A DNA stretch of 64,000 nt from Bacteroidota bacterium (GTDB lineage Bacteria > Bacteroidota > Ignavibacteria > Kapaibacteriales > HRBIN21): positions 317,795 to 381,794 of the forward strand of contig JAUQPL010000001.1 of assembly GCA_030550395.1 (NCBI GenBank), read 5' to 3'. Position numbers and translations under genes: made by a program. Shown here in pieces: positions 8,386 to 18,906 of this stretch (within the stretch, counting starts at the first letter, position 1; each line of letters begins with the position of its first letter). The notes beneath the pieces were generated by a model, which worked only from the letters and a program-made list of their open reading frames with translations, made no database searches and was not told the DNA's origin.

Positions 8386-11300
8386 TCACCGACCGCCGGA
8401 AATTCCCAACCGAATGTCCATCCCAATTTGGAAGGTGCTGTATCCCGGCTGCGCTGCTCCCTCGTTGAAAACCCCATCGTACCGCATGAAAAAGGCCGCT
8501 GTCAAACGCTGACTAATCGTATAGCGCGCCCGCGGCTCCACGGTAATCTGCGTGCTGCCATCCACCCGCAGCCCATCGGGACCTCCGGAACGGAATACAT
8601 CGTGCGATGACGTTACGTTCCGTCGCACCGAAGCCAGAAGGCTCAATTCCACGTCGTTTTTCAGCTCCGTCCCAATGAGAGGCACCACCAACCCTCGCCG
8701 CATATGGTTGACTTGGAGCGAGAACTCATGCGAAACTTGCCGCTGCAGAGAGCGAGCCGCTGCTCCCAATTGGTAGCTATAGCGAACATTGTACCGGAGG
8801 ACCGCCGTCGCTGGCCCTCGAAAGACCTTTTCGTCAAAATTGACCGTCACTCCGACGAAGGGTTGGAAATTCGCTTCCACCTGCTGTGCGTCAATGACGC
8901 GTCCTCGATCTGTCAGCCGGGTGTTCTCCCGATACGTGGAAGTGTACGAATGCTCCAGAGACACCCGCTGTGCACTCACCCTACGGAAGAGCCACCATTT
9001 CTCCAGTCCATCCCATCGAAGCATCCAGTTGACTCGGGGCAGAATGAGCGCCAAAGCCCCGGGATACCAGCGGAAACTTTCCACACCTTCACGGAAGGCT
9101 TCAGACAACGCCTGTTGTAAGCGGACATTCCGTTCGGTGGTATCAGCAACGCTGCCAAGGATTGCTTGGCGCCGCTGGTCATACAATTCCAACACCCGCT
9201 CCGGTGTATTACGGAAGAGCGCCAATACCAGAAGCGGAGGCAGAAACAGCGCCGTACGGCTGTATGAATTTGTGATCACAACATTGGTCGGCGTGGGAAC
9301 ACCGTTGGCATCCGTCCGCAAAGTCCAGTTGCGGTTATATGCGAACTCACTCTTCCACGACAGCGTCAACGTTGCTCCTTCCCAGAGGGGACGCGATGTC
9401 CGCATATCCAGAACGCTCCGTTGAGAAAAATTCTCCTGGAGCACTGCGTTGGGCGGGCGACTACCAAGGGTTGTGACAAAGCCCATGAATGGGAATCCCG
9501 AACGCCCCACCACGCGAATGCGACCATGCGGGGCGGCCAAAAGTCCCAACTGGTACGCCATCGTCGGACCGTAAATAGGGTCTTCCGGACGAAACAGGGG
9601 CGCCCGGAACCAGAAATTCGTCAACCCCGTACCTCCCAGAACCCCAGGGTTTAGCGAACTGTTGTCCTGCTGGAAGTTAATCTGGAAGTTGTCGTAATCG
9701 ACAAGCGCACTCCGCAGAACCCGCAGTATCCGAGCAACCGTGCTTGGGGTATCTGCTGAGGATACTTTGCCGAACAAGTGTTCAGCAAGCTGCTTGAGGC
9801 GGAGTGCCGTATTCCAGCGGAATGAGCTCTGCCACTGCGCCTGCTTGACCACGTCCCGGATTGCTGGATCGGGTTGTCGGGGATCGGTCCAGGAGTACGT
9901 CACCGTATAGGAGCCTGTCATATCCACAAAGCGCTGCACTCGCAACAGCTCCGCAATGCGCGGGCGGAAGTTGAACGTGACGTTCTGTCGCACGGAATTG
10001 TCTTCACCCAAGTAGAGGGGGCTACCGCCCCGGAAGAGCATCTGGCGAAAGATTTCCCCACCGGTCCGCTGGCGCCCTGTGAGAGGGTCCAGTTCTATCG
10101 GAACCAGGGTTGCATTAGAGGTCACGGAATAGTCCACCGTCGGATTGAGCAAGCCTCCCTCGCTGAGACGCCACGTTGCCTGCAGCTGTTTCTGAGCCGT
10201 GAATTCGCGCACGACCGGACTGGGAAAGGGTACATCTCGGAGTTGTTCTGTTTGCCGCCCGCGGGTCAGCGTCAGCCCGAATCCGAAAGTGGTTGGCCAC
10301 GGAGCTAACTGCCATGCAGAGAATTCCTGAATTAGCGGGACTTTTGCTCCCCATCCCAGGGGGCGCAGGGCAATAAGGGGTTGCATCTGCACGGCGTATT
10401 GAAGTGTAAGATTCCACCGCCAGCGGAAGCGTTCGGCAATCTGCGGTGAGCGCTCAAATTCCTGGGCGTAGGCGTACCCGATGGTAAACCGGTTGATAAT
10501 ATCCCTGACCCACCAAGTCTTGAAGGGTAAACCGGGACGCAGACCCGTCAATGCCCAGCTATCCTGAACACGGAGCGTCTGACTCCGAAGGCGTATTTCC
10601 TCCCCTGCCTTCGCTGCCTCCTGCGGAGATGCTCCCTGCTGCAAGCGCTGTTGCTGGACGACATTGGCGACTTCCTCCACAGGCATGTCGTTTTGCGGGA
10701 TGAGATGCGGCTTTTCCAGCATCTCTGAGTGTGTGTACGTCAGCGGAATTCGGAGCTCTCGCCAAGAGGCGGGGAAGAATTTTTCCGCCGCTACCGTAAC
10801 GGTTGCGTTCCAAAGACTCCGGAGAATACGGTCCCCGAAGCGCTCCTCCAGCCGATGGAAGCCCGGCTGGGTTCGCATCGCGTTGATGTTCATGGTGGCA
10901 ATGTCTGCCAGTTTAAGGTCTACCGCTGCTACCCCTGCCCAGTCCGATCGGGCATCGGGCTCTGTCAACCGAAGCTCATCCACCCACACTGTTGTTGTCA
11001 GAAAGTTTGGGAAGCGCTCGGCAGGGTTGGCAATTCCAAGACCGATGAACTGTACTTGTGTCAAGCTGGGATTCCCCCGAATTCGCACGCGCCCCAGCTC
11101 ATCCCCCGGTAATGCCGCTTCTACGACCTGCTGCTGGAAGAGCGAATCCCGCAGCGATTTCAATGCTGCCAACTTCTGCAGATCAATCTGGATGTCTTGC
11201 CATCCCTGGAGTAGCGGACGCCGGTACTCGTAGTAGTTGGAGGAGTCTATGCCGAAGCGGAGAAAGACTTCTGCCACAGGTACTTCACTCCGTCCTATCC

Positions 11301-14300
11301 GGAAGGGCATGCTACCATCGCCGTGGACAAAGAATTTTAGCCTCCGGTAGTACAGCAGATCCAGCCGCTGTGGAAATAGCCGCACCGCCATACGCTCATC
11401 CCCGTAACGCAGGTTCCGGATTCGGAGAACGAGCGATTGTTCGTTGAGCCGAATATCCCGCGTAGGGTCAGGATTGCTCAACTGCCGTGGGGGAAGGACC
11501 CCCGGCGGCATCGTATAGTAGTCTGGCGGACCGCTGTTTTCCTCGCGGCTGACGAAGGCGATCTCCAAGACAGAATCCGCATCGGTAGCAGCCGCCTGGA
11601 AGGGATGACGCCTCTGCCACAGGGACCCCACAAGGCGCCAATCTGCTATCCGGACCGTCAGGGCTCCTCCCTTGACCCAAAGGCGGGCATACTGCACGTT
11701 GGAAAAAAGAGGATTCCCCACCACGCGATCGGGGCGCCGCAAGGGGATACGGTAGAGATACCATCCATTGCTCCCACCACCGACAATTTGCGGGTTGGTC
11801 GCCGGATTAGGATCTAAGCGGATTTCGTAGCTGAAATAGCTGTTTTCCTGCATGAGGGATTGCCCATTGTTGGGATTGAGCACCTCCGTATCAGGGAACT
11901 GTCCCAGCTCCGAGCGGGAGTTGCCCTCAGGGTTGTTGTACCGCTCAAAATCCGCCTGAGTCAGCAACCCCGGGTCCTTAGTGTAGTCAAAGGAAAAGTT
12001 ATCCCGCGCCGGATCCTCCTCCAGCGACAACGGGAATGGCGCGCGGGCGCGCTCGGCCGCATCGTCCAACCCGTCTAAACCCACATCTTCCCCTGCGTCC
12101 AGAATCCCATTGGGCAGCGGAGCTGCTGAAGTGATACCGTCCTCGGTGTCCAGCTTCCCGTTAGGGATGATGTCCTCGCTGATTTGCCCCAAATCAATGA
12201 AGAGCCGAGCATCGGGCTCGGCCTGCTCGATGCGCATCATGATTTCAAGATACTCGAAGTTCTCGGCGTCAAGATTGAGCGGATACGACGACAGCAGTCG
12301 TGTCATCCCAGCCCAGATTCGACGCCGATTTTCCGGCTGCCGTGCGAAAGCCGTCGTGGAATCAAAAAGCGGATTTCGGAAGTCAACAAACGCCGGATTC
12401 GGGTTATAGATGCCCCGTTCATCCGGGCGGAAGACAATGGAGAGTGCCCGCAAATTGCTCTGCCCCGGAATGACATCCCGGTTCGGATAGACCTCCCGGA
12501 TAGGTGTCTCTGGAAGGAAGTACTGGTACCAGAAGAGCTTACCTCGGTAAAGCGCAACCGTAGGAGCATCAGGTCCGATCTCGGGATCAACCGGCGGCGA
12601 AGAATGGCGCCAATACCCCGGAAACATCCCCAACGGGAACCGACGGTCCGCCCCTTCAAAGTCATCAAGGTAAACAACCGGGGCGTTGTTATCAGAGGCA
12701 ACCTCCGAGCGCCGTGTATTGGGGTTGGGGAGCATCTGCGCCAGCTCGGCTCGCAGCACCAAACGCGAGGGCTCCTTGGTATCCACAAACGGAAGGGTGC
12801 GGAGCAGATTCGTCAGCCATGGGGTCTCCCACTGCAGGTTAAAGTCTGTCCCCACCATCCAATTGGAAACGGGTTCATCCCCCAGACGGACTCGGTCGAT
12901 GAGGGCAGCCTGGTGATAGAACATTGTCGTGAATCCCCAGGTCGCTTTCAGCAAACGCCGATTGAGTACGAGCATATCTCCCCGAAGTCCCAGAAGGGTC
13001 CGAGCCCCGATGGAGAAGAGGTCGCGGGGCTCGTATTCCACCTCTACGTTCGCATTCGGCAACAGGGCACGGGGATTACGGAGAATGACCTCCCCACTGT
13101 AGTACTGCACGGTGTAATCCTCTCCTTCCTTCAGGAGTTGCCCGTCTAAGTAGACACGGACACTGCCCGGCTCTAGATTGAAAGCGTTCAAGGATATGCG
13201 AGCGCCCGCCGAACCGGTCACTTCGCCAGCAATAATGAATCGGTCTCGGTCCGTCTGCAGGCGGGCTGCCTCAACCGTTGTGTCATAGATAGCGCCGTAG
13301 ACGTAGCGTTCTGCTAAGGACGGCGTCCCACGAGCAGCGAAATACTGACGGAGCCCTTCCCGGAAAGGCTCTAACGAAGGGAAGATAATCTCCCCCGTCT
13401 GGGCATTGAAAAACGGCGATTGGACCCCTGTGTCAAAGACCCCATCCGGCGTTGGATCTCCCGTTGCATTGTTGACGCGATCTACGCCCAGAATTGTGAC
13501 CAGCTTGTCCGGGCTTCCCTCAAGCACCTCCGTTGAATCATTGCTCTGCCGGACGTACCAGACCCGAACGGTGAGTTCCTGGACATTGCGCGTCCCGATC
13601 GGGTAAATATTCCGAAGCTGCCGCGCCCAGAGGGTTCGGAACCCTGGCTGTAGATTCGGACGATATACCAGCTTGAGCACCAGGGTGTCCCGCTCCCCAG
13701 CGGTGTTTGCAAAGGTACCGTAGACCTGATCATCGTCGGGACTTTCAGTCGGTCCTTCAATGCGATAGGCAACCGCATAGGTGCGGTCCTGCCGCAGGTT
13801 GAGCAATGTCAACAGCCCCAAGTGAGGATTGAAGCGATAATGCGAGGAATCCAAGCGCACGAAGCGCCCGCGCTCGACCTCCCCGGCAACAACGTTTGCT
13901 CTCTTGGACTGCTCGGGATATCGCTGCCCAATGGCAACGGGCGGAAGGTCTGCAAACGCAATTGCTTCGGCCGCCTGCGTGACCCGTAAATCTGTCGTGC
14001 TCTCCCAGACCTCAATCTCTTTGACCCGTAGCGGCGCTGCTGAGGCGGGGACAACCGGAGTAGCGTATCGGAAATACTCTCGGTAGACGGCCCGGTAAGC
14101 CGTGTCCAGGAAGAAGTGATTACGGGCGTAATCATATGCCCGAAGTGCAAAGCGCTGCCGAAGCGCTCCACCTTGGATACGCGTCGTCCGCCGCTCTGCC
14201 CGCTTCTGGGCGGCAACGGTTTTGAGGAAAAGCGGACCAAACTGGAAATCGGAACGGATTCCAAACAGAGCCTGCGCGCCTCCGATGAGCGTTGAAGGGG

Positions 14301-15042
14301 TCTGGAAGTTGACGTTCCCGACCTCAACCTTACGGACGACGTCGTCATCGTAGCCTTCATATCCAATACGGAACTTGTTGTCAAACTCAAACATGCGGTG
14401 AGAGCCCCAATCCACGCCCAACCGGACCTTGTCCCCGATGCGCCCGGAGACGTTCAGGTTGATGGACTGGGAAAAGATGGGACTGGACTGCACCTGCCCT
14501 GTTGCCGAAGCCGTCCCTAAGCGCTGCCAATCCCAGCGCCATCCTGCCCGGATGTTGACATCCCCAGCAACCGAAATGCTGATTTCCGGCTTGCCGAAAA
14601 GCCTCAGCAAGGGGTTAGGAGGAAGGGGAATGGTAAGGGTAGCAATTTGTCCCAAGAGTTGATTCCGCTCTTGTGGAGATAGCGCCAAACGGATATCGTA
14701 GCTCTGCCACAAGGAGTCCCAAATACGGTCCTGCCACAGACGTTGGCGCCACTGCAAATACTCCTCCAAGCTCCACACCGCCGGTGGCAGCAGCTCAATA
14801 CCGTCATAGAGGAGGCGACGACGCCACTGCCACGTGGTGGTATCAAATTCGTAATGCTCTTCCCATACCGCCCGTTGCCCGGGACCGATCCCTTCTGGAC
14901 GAGCCCGATACTGCCAAAGCTCTCTACCGCGGGGGAATCTCTGGTTTGTGTCCACCTGTGCCCAACAAAGCCCTCCAGCAAGGGCTAAGAAAAGACAGCG
15001 TCCCCACCAAGTGTACAGCCCCAGAGCATTCCTATGGCTCAT
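8386..15042 (-). CDS. sprA: SprA (Sov) T9SS outer-membrane translocon
   Basis: A 2218-aa outer-membrane protein matching SprA/Sov, the very large beta-barrel that forms the T9SS conduit. A Sec signal peptide ending LCWAQ follows the ATG at 15042; the frame is open to 15087 but the extra residues are not signal-like. SprA-type segments include SISVAGDVNIRAGWRW, INLNVSGRIGDKV, EFDNKFRIGYEGYDDDVV, VEVEYEPRD, YLDDFEGADRR, VWVDELRLTE and many aromatic beta-strand repeats to the end (ISQRLTAAFFMRYD). Length is near the usual 2300-2500 aa, and no frameshift is apparent. It sits between the cation-efflux gene and a GT9 gene, all on one strand. No other T9SS gene is adjacent, but several candidates occur elsewhere in the window. 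Confidence 0.95.
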   Translation of the reverse strand: MSHRNALGLYTWWGRCLFLALAGGLCWAQVDTNQRFPRGRELWQYRARPEGIGPGQRAVWEEHYEFDTTTWQWRRRLLYDGIELLPPAVWSLEEYLQWRQRLWQDRIWDSLWQSYDIRLALSPQERNQLLGQIATLTIPLPPNPLLRLFGKPEISISVAGDVNIRAGWRWDWQRLGTASATGQVQSSPIFSQSINLNVSGRIGDKVRLGVDWGSHRMFEFDNKFRIGYEGYDDDVVRKVEVGNVNFQTPSTLIGGAQALFGIRSDFQFGPLFLKTVAAQKRAERRTTRIQGGALRQRFALRAYDYARNHFFLDTAYRAVYREYFRYATPVVPASAAPLRVKEIEVWESTTDLRVTQAAEAIAFADLPPVAIGQRYPEQSKRANVVAGEVERGRFVRLDSSHYRFNPHLGLLTLLNLRQDRTYAVAYRIEGPTESPDDDQVYGTFANTAGERDTLVLKLVYRPNLQPGFRTLWARQLRNIYPIGTRNVQELTVRVWYVRQSNDSTEVLEGSPDKLVTILGVDRVNNATGDPTPDGVFDTGVQSPFFNAQTGEIIFPSLEPFREGLRQYFAARGTPSLAERYVYGAIYDTTVEAARLQTDRDRFIIAGEVTGSAGARISLNAFNLEPGSVRVYLDGQLLKEGEDYTVQYYSGEVILRNPRALLPNANVEVEYEPRDLFSIGARTLLGLRGDMLVLNRRLLKATWGFTTMFYHQAALIDRVRLGDEPVSNWMVGTDFNLQWETPWLTNLLRTLPFVDTKEPSRLVLRAELAQMLPNPNTRRSEVASDNNAPVVYLDDFEGADRRFPLGMFPGYWRHSSPPVDPEIGPDAPTVALYRGKLFWYQYFLPETPIREVYPNRDVIPGQSNLRALSIVFRPDERGIYNPNPAFVDFRNPLFDSTTAFARQPENRRRIWAGMTRLLSSYPLNLDAENFEYLEIMMRIEQAEPDARLFIDLGQISEDIIPNGKLDTEDGITSAAPLPNGILDAGEDVGLDGLDDAAERARAPFPLSLEEDPARDNFSFDYTKDPGLLTQADFERYNNPEGNSRSELGQFPDTEVLNPNNGQSLMQENSYFSYEIRLDPNPATNPQIVGGGSNGWYLYRIPLRRPDRVVGNPLFSNVQYARLWVKGGALTVRIADWRLVGSLWQRRHPFQAAATDADSVLEIAFVSREENSGPPDYYTMPPGVLPPRQLSNPDPTRDIRLNEQSLVLRIRNLRYGDERMAVRLFPQRLDLLYYRRLKFFVHGDGSMPFRIGRSEVPVAEVFLRFGIDSSNYYEYRRPLLQGWQDIQIDLQKLAALKSLRDSLFQQQVVEAALPGDELGRVRIRGNPSLTQVQFIGLGIANPAERFPNFLTTTVWVDELRLTEPDARSDWAGVAAVDLKLADIATMNINAMRTQPGFHRLEERFGDRILRSLWNATVTVAAEKFFPASWRELRIPLTYTHSEMLEKPHLIPQNDMPVEEVANVVQQQRLQQGASPQEAAKAGEEIRLRSQTLRVQDSWALTGLRPGLPFKTWWVRDIINRFTIGYAYAQEFERSPQIAERFRWRWNLTLQYAVQMQPLIALRPLGWGAKVPLIQEFSAWQLAPWPTTFGFGLTLTRGRQTEQLRDVPFPSPVVREFTAQKQLQATWRLSEGGLLNPTVDYSVTSNATLVPIELDPLTGRQRTGGEIFRQMLFRGGSPLYLGEDNSVRQNVTFNFRPRIAELLRVQRFVDMTGSYTVTYSWTDPRQPDPAIRDVVKQAQWQSSFRWNTALRLKQLAEHLFGKVSSADTPSTVARILRVLRSALVDYDNFQINFQQDNSSLNPGVLGGTGLTNFWFRAPLFRPEDPIYGPTMAYQLGLLAAPHGRIRVVGRSGFPFMGFVTTLGSRPPNAVLQENFSQRSVLDMRTSRPLWEGATLTLSWKSEFAYNRNWTLRTDANGVPTPTNVVITNSYSRTALFLPPLLVLALFRNTPERVLELYDQRRQAILGSVADTTERNVRLQQALSEAFREGVESFRWYPGALALILPRVNWMLRWDGLEKWWLFRRVSAQRVSLEHSYTSTYRENTRLTDRGRVIDAQQVEANFQPFVGVTVNFDEKVFRGPATAVLRYNVRYSYQLGAAARSLQRQVSHEFSLQVNHMRRGLVVPLIGTELKNDVELSLLASVRRNVTSSHDVFRSGGPDGLRVDGSTQITVEPRARYTISQRLTAAFFMRYDGVFNEGAAQPGYSTFQIGMDIRLGISGGR

Positions 15043-15172
15043 TTCCACTTCCGACGGCTCAACTCCGCTGCGACACTGACGACTCACATCTCTAACGGTG
15101 GTAGCTCTGGAGCACTCCGATCCCTGCTCTCCTGTGGGACATATCCACTTTCTGACGCAGCCCCGTTCTCCA

Positions 15173-16111
15173 TCACAAAGGCGCTAAGTCCTGGCACCGA
15201 GGACGGCGGAAGTCATCATGGGTTGGCGCATGCTCCTCGCCCTCCAGATGGGTCATAATATCGGCTCGGGTGGCAACAGCTTCGGCAACACGCTCTTCGG
15301 CTTCTGTGGCCAGCTTATGTGCCTGCTCAATCGGAGTTCCGTCGGCAAACTGGAGGTGGAAATCAATATAGACCTGCGGGCCGACCTCCCGCAGGCGAAA
15401 GCGATGATACCGAAGCCCATGCTCAGCACAGAAATCTTCTAATGCCCGCCGAGCCCGCTGCTCCAGCTCCGGATTCGTCTGGTCCATGAGCCCATAAATA
15501 GCTCCACGAACCAACTGCACACCCTCTTTGGCCAGGTGAATCCCAACGAGACATCCCAGCAGTGGATCCATTATCCACCATTCCGTCGCATTGATTAGAA
15601 GCAACCCAAGGACAGCCCCGGCGCTGGTCCAGACATCGGCTAGGACATGCTTTCCATCGGCAATGAGCAGGGGGGAGCGAGAGCGTTTCCCTTCGCGAAC
15701 CAGCAGTATGCCCAAGACCAAATTTGCCACCGCCGCCAGCAACGTGAAGGCGATCCCCTCGCCTATATGCTGCAACACAACGCCTGTGAAGAGCTTTTCC
15801 ACTGCTGTCATTGCAATAGCGGCAGCAGCTATCACGATCAGCCCCCCTTCAACCCCTGCGGAAAAGTACATCGCCTTGAAGTGCCCGAAAGGATGTTCCC
15901 GGTCTGGAGGACGGAAGCTCACCCGGAGCGCATACCACGCTAGCGCAACTGCCAAGACATGGACAACCGACTCCAGCGCATCTGAGAAGATCACAACGGA
16001 ACCCGTCACGATGTAGGCAGCCCACTTTGCCCCCAGAATTGCAATCCCTAACGCCAGAGAAGCATTCATCAGGCGGACATGGTTCTGGGGCGGTGCGGCT
16101 TCCAGCTGCAT
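15173..16111 (-). CDS. Cation diffusion facilitator family transporter
   Basis: An inner-membrane divalent-metal/proton antiporter of 312 aa with about six helices and a cytoplasmic C-terminal ferredoxin-like domain ([20 protein letters not shown]). Metal-site positions are SDALES in TM2 and HVLADVWTS in TM5. The TM2 motif is DxxxS rather than the DxxxD of zinc exporters such as YiiP, so substrate choice may differ (iron, manganese or other); a subfamily with DALES is known. HPFGH follows TM3. It lies 15 bp downstream of rho and about 130 bp upstream of sprA, where I see no promoter. Confidence 0.88.
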   Translation of the reverse strand: MQLEAAPPQNHVRLMNASLALGIAILGAKWAAYIVTGSVVIFSDALESVVHVLAVALAWYALRVSFRPPDREHPFGHFKAMYFSAGVEGGLIVIAAAAIAMTAVEKLFTGVVLQHIGEGIAFTLLAAVANLVLGILLVREGKRSRSPLLIADGKHVLADVWTSAGAVLGLLLINATEWWIMDPLLGCLVGIHLAKEGVQLVRGAIYGLMDQTNPELEQRARRALEDFCAEHGLRYHRFRLREVGPQVYIDFHLQFADGTPIEQAHKLATEAEERVAEAVATRADIMTHLEGEEHAPTHDDFRRPRCQDLAPL

Positions 16112-16126
16112 GACCCCAAGCCGGAT

Positions 16127-17476
16127 TTACTCGGTAATCAGAGTGTTGATCGTCGCCAGGAATTCCCGATTGTTCCGGGTCCGGCGCATGTGCTCCAACA
16201 ATAGCTCCATAGCCTCCACAGGGGGAAGCTCGCTTAAGACCTTTCGCAAGATCCAAACCCGATTGAGCTCCTCCGGTGTCAAGAGTAGCTCTTCCCGGCG
16301 CGTACCCGAGCGATTTAGATCAATGGCAGGAAAGATTCGCCGCTCAGCCAGCTTGCGGTCCAGGACCAACTCCATGTTGCCGGTACCCTTGAACTCTTCA
16401 AAGATCACCTCGTCCATACGGCTGCCTGTTTCAATGAGCGCTGTGGCAATGACTGTCAAGGATCCCCCCTCTTCAACCTTCCGTGCCGCACCAAAGAAAC
16501 GCTTTGGACGATGGAGAGCATTGGCGTCAACTCCACCGGAGAGGATCTTTCCCGAATGAGGAATCACGGTGTTGTTTGCCCGCGCCAGACGCGTGATAGA
16601 ATCCAGCAGGATCACCACATCGTGCTTGCACTCCACCAAACGCTTCGCTTTCTCCAGTACGATATCGGCAACCTGCACATGACGCTCCGGCGGTTCATCA
16701 AAGGTAGAGGAAATCACTTCTGCCCCTCGGACGGAGCGCTGCATGTCGGTAACCTCCTCTGGGCGTTCGTCAATCAAAAGAATAATGAGTTTGACCTCAG
16801 GGTGATTGCGGCTAATGGCATTTGCTATCTGCTGTAAGAGAATGGTTTTCCCCGACTTCGGTGGAGCAACGATAAGTCCACGCTGTCCCTTGCCAATGGG
16901 GCACAGCAGGTCAATGATGCGGGTAGAATACTCATTCGGTACCGTCTCCAACCGAAAGCGTTCCGTGGGGTAGACGGGGGTCAAATCCTCAAACACCGGG
17001 CGGTCCTTGACCGCCTCCGGCGGCAGGTAGTTGACGGATTCAATCTTGAGCAAGGCAAAGTAGCGTTCCCCCTCCCTCGGTGGACGAACATGCCCCCGAA
17101 TGGTATCCCCAGTCCGCAAGCCAAAGCGCTTGATTTGCGAAGGCGAGACATAGGCGTCATCGGGCGAAGGTAGATAACTGGACTCGGGCGAGCGCAGAAA
17201 ACCATATCCTCCGTCAGAGGCGATTTCCAAGACTCCCTCCACAATGGAGACCCCAACTTCCTCGGCAGCTCGCGCTTGCTGTTCCCGAAGTAGCTGCCCT
17301 TGAGCCTCCAGGATGCGGAAGATCAAATCCTGCTTCCGCATATCAGCATAGTTGGGGATGCCGAGTGCACGAGCAATCTCAAAAAGCTCCGCAATCTTCC
17401 GGTTCCGCAGCGTCTCAACGTCAAAGACAGGAAGGGTCTCCGCTACCGGTCCATTTGTTCCTTCCCGCTCTTCCAT
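16127..17476 (-). CDS. rho: Transcription termination factor Rho
   Basis: A hexameric RNA helicase that terminates transcription. The N-terminal Rho-N helical domain covers about residues 20-65 ([14 protein letters not shown]). The OB/cold-shock RNA-binding domain covers about 77-150 ([24 protein letters not shown]). The RecA-like ATPase has Walker A PPKSGKT at 205-211, [12 protein letters not shown], the Walker B region [14 protein letters not shown] and the Q/R-loop region [15 protein letters not shown]. At 449 aa it is standard, without the long insertions of some Bacteroidota Rho proteins. The scarcity of U-tract hairpins in this window fits heavy use of Rho-dependent termination. Confidence 0.97.
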   Translation of the reverse strand: MEEREGTNGPVAETLPVFDVETLRNRKIAELFEIARALGIPNYADMRKQDLIFRILEAQGQLLREQQARAAEEVGVSIVEGVLEIASDGGYGFLRSPESSYLPSPDDAYVSPSQIKRFGLRTGDTIRGHVRPPREGERYFALLKIESVNYLPPEAVKDRPVFEDLTPVYPTERFRLETVPNEYSTRIIDLLCPIGKGQRGLIVAPPKSGKTILLQQIANAISRNHPEVKLIILLIDERPEEVTDMQRSVRGAEVISSTFDEPPERHVQVADIVLEKAKRLVECKHDVVILLDSITRLARANNTVIPHSGKILSGGVDANALHRPKRFFGAARKVEEGGSLTVIATALIETGSRMDEVIFEEFKGTGNMELVLDRKLAERRIFPAIDLNRSGTRREELLLTPEELNRVWILRKVLSELPPVEAMELLLEHMRRTRNNREFLATINTLITE

Positions 17477-17805
17477 CCTTGTTGCCCACTCCAGTTGACC
17501 GACATATGTTCGTTACCCGCCTGACCCCTGGACTTCCTGCCCGTCTCTACTCCAAACGGTACAGCCCGAGGAAGTAGACACTGCACGTGGAAGGATTCTG
17601 GAAGCCGTCGTGACCACCCCATTCCGTCAGGCGCGCAAGTATAGACGCATGACTACTGCCCCCATTGCTTTCCCACACCACAGTATCCCCGATACAGCAT
17701 CCTTTTCTCCGACCCAGGCATAGAATCATCGGTAAGCCCGTCCACGTTTTGCACACCACCTACAGCCTATCTGGCAAGTATGCACCCTTAGAAAGGCAGA
17801 CCACA
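17477..17805. other. Gene-poor stretch upstream of rho
   Basis: This 329-bp gap between rho and the methyltransferase-like gene has no convincing reading frame, tRNA or long hairpin. A 5-bp GTATC/GATAC dyad occurs near 17683-17695. It probably holds the rho promoter and leader, but I find no TAnnTTTG box on the minus strand. Confidence 0.4.
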
Positions 17806-18525
17806 CTACAGCCACGAGGTCCAATGCTTCAGCGCACGTAGCCCGAGAAGGAGTCCTGTCACTACGCCAAGCGCATACCACCATGGCATCGGAAGCCCCA
17901 GAGTTCCCGTCCAGCGCCACTGGAGCAAGGCTTCCATAACAGCAAAGCTCGCCACCGCCGTCCACCAGGTGGAGTATTCCCGTCGTAGGACAGAACGCCA
18001 CCGGAACGGGAGCTCTGCAGGGCGGTAGCGGCAGAAACACAGAAGCAGCGCGGGGGTCTGTTCTGCCCAGCTTTGGAAACGAGCCCCAAAACGCCGTTGG
18101 AGAAAGGCCTCCTCCGCCAGCATAATGCGCTCGTACACCAGCGCGAACATCATCATCCCCACAAGCCACAGCCACCAAATTGCCGGACGCAGAAGGACCC
18201 CAGACCACATAAGGGCATTGGCTGCATAGAGAGGATGCCGCAGCAGCGAATAGGCTCCCGTGGTGTTCAGCTCCTCTGCAACCTGTTCCCGTCGGTTCCG
18301 TCCCGAGGTTCCCTCAGGGACTTTACCCACAATCCACACACGCAGACATGCACCAGCACTGAGCATCAACAGGCATCCAATCTGCCACCACCCGGATCGG
18401 GCAAGTGGAGGGACGGTTTCCCATCGGATTGCAATGACACTTATCGGGAGCAGAAGGAGGGGGATCCATCCCCGATGTCGGAACAACCACTCCCCCTGCC
18501 GCCGAAGCGTTTCTGTAAGCACCAC
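17806..18525 (-). CDS. Isoprenylcysteine carboxyl methyltransferase-family membrane protein (LmtA-like?)
   Basis: A 239-aa integral membrane protein with about six hydrophobic segments. The conserved core GTSGRNRREQVAEELNTTG plus YSLLRHPLYAAN and EEAFLQRRFGARF is the S-adenosylmethionine-binding signature of the ICMT/PEMT family. The NTTG-Y-RHPLY version recalls the lipid A 1-phosphate methyltransferase LmtA of Leptospira, which would fit the LPS genes around, but this is recall-based. The frame extends to a GTG at 18573; I prefer the GTG at 18525 because AGGGAG lies six bases before it. It is divergent from the ATP synthase cluster. Confidence 0.72.
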   Translation of the reverse strand: MVLTETLRRQGEWLFRHRGWIPLLLLPISVIAIRWETVPPLARSGWWQIGCLLMLSAGACLRVWIVGKVPEGTSGRNRREQVAEELNTTGAYSLLRHPLYAANALMWSGVLLRPAIWWLWLVGMMMFALVYERIMLAEEAFLQRRFGARFQSWAEQTPALLLCFCRYRPAELPFRWRSVLRREYSTWWTAVASFAVMEALLQWRWTGTLGLPMPWWYALGVVTGLLLGLRALKHWTSWL

Positions 18526-18613
18526 TTGAATCTCCCTTTCGCCCGAGCATAAGGAACGCAAGAAGGCGTCCACTTCGTGTAAAGACTTCGGAAAGTATCT
18601 GCAGAGAAAGGGC

Positions 18614-18621
18614 TAATTTTG
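18614..18621 (+). promoter_or_regulatory. -7 box for the ATP synthase cluster
   Basis: TAATTTTG matches TAnnTTTG exactly and lies 37 nt before the GTG at 18658. A transcript starting about seven bases later would exclude the upstream in-frame TTG at 18619 as a start. No clear -33 TTG is present. Confidence 0.45.
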
Positions 18622-18657
18622 TATGCTGAACTTGTCCCCGCCTCTCTTGTTGCAACG

Positions 18658-18906
18658 GTGGCAGCAAACACACAAGCGTCAGGAAAGCCGCCGATATGGA
18701 AAGAGCTGCTACCATATGCCAACCTTGGAATGACCATCGCGATTGCGTTGGTGGGCTGTGGTGCTGTCGGTTGGTGGCTGGATCAACAGCTCCGGAGTTC
18801 TCCAATCGGGCTCTTGAGCGGACTTGGCGTTGGCTGTGCCGTTGCCATGCGGGAAATCTGGAAGCTCATTCGCAAGCTCAACCGAAAGGAGGGATTCCAC
18901 CTATGA
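18658..18906 (+). CDS. AtpZ/AtpI-like small membrane protein
   Basis: An 82-aa protein with two transmembrane helices separated by WWLDQQLRSSP, the pattern of AtpZ/AtpI (F0F1-ATPase subunit family; assembly or Mg2+/Ca2+ transport helpers). A short basic tail (KLIRKLNRKEG) follows. It opens the ATP synthase cluster. The GTG at 18658 gives about 23 residues before the first helix; the TTG at 18619 has a nearby AGAAAGGG but overlaps the proposed promoter. The stop overlaps the next ATG (ATGA). Confidence 0.75.
   Translation: MAANTQASGKPPIWKELLPYANLGMTIAIALVGCGAVGWWLDQQLRSSPIGLLSGLGVGCAVAMREIWKLIRKLNRKEGFHL

Noticed and set aside
17726-18208. 160-codon reverse frame overlapping the lipid methyltransferase-like gene
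   Set aside because: It is a different frame of the same strand; the methyltransferase frame has clear family motifs and membrane helices.
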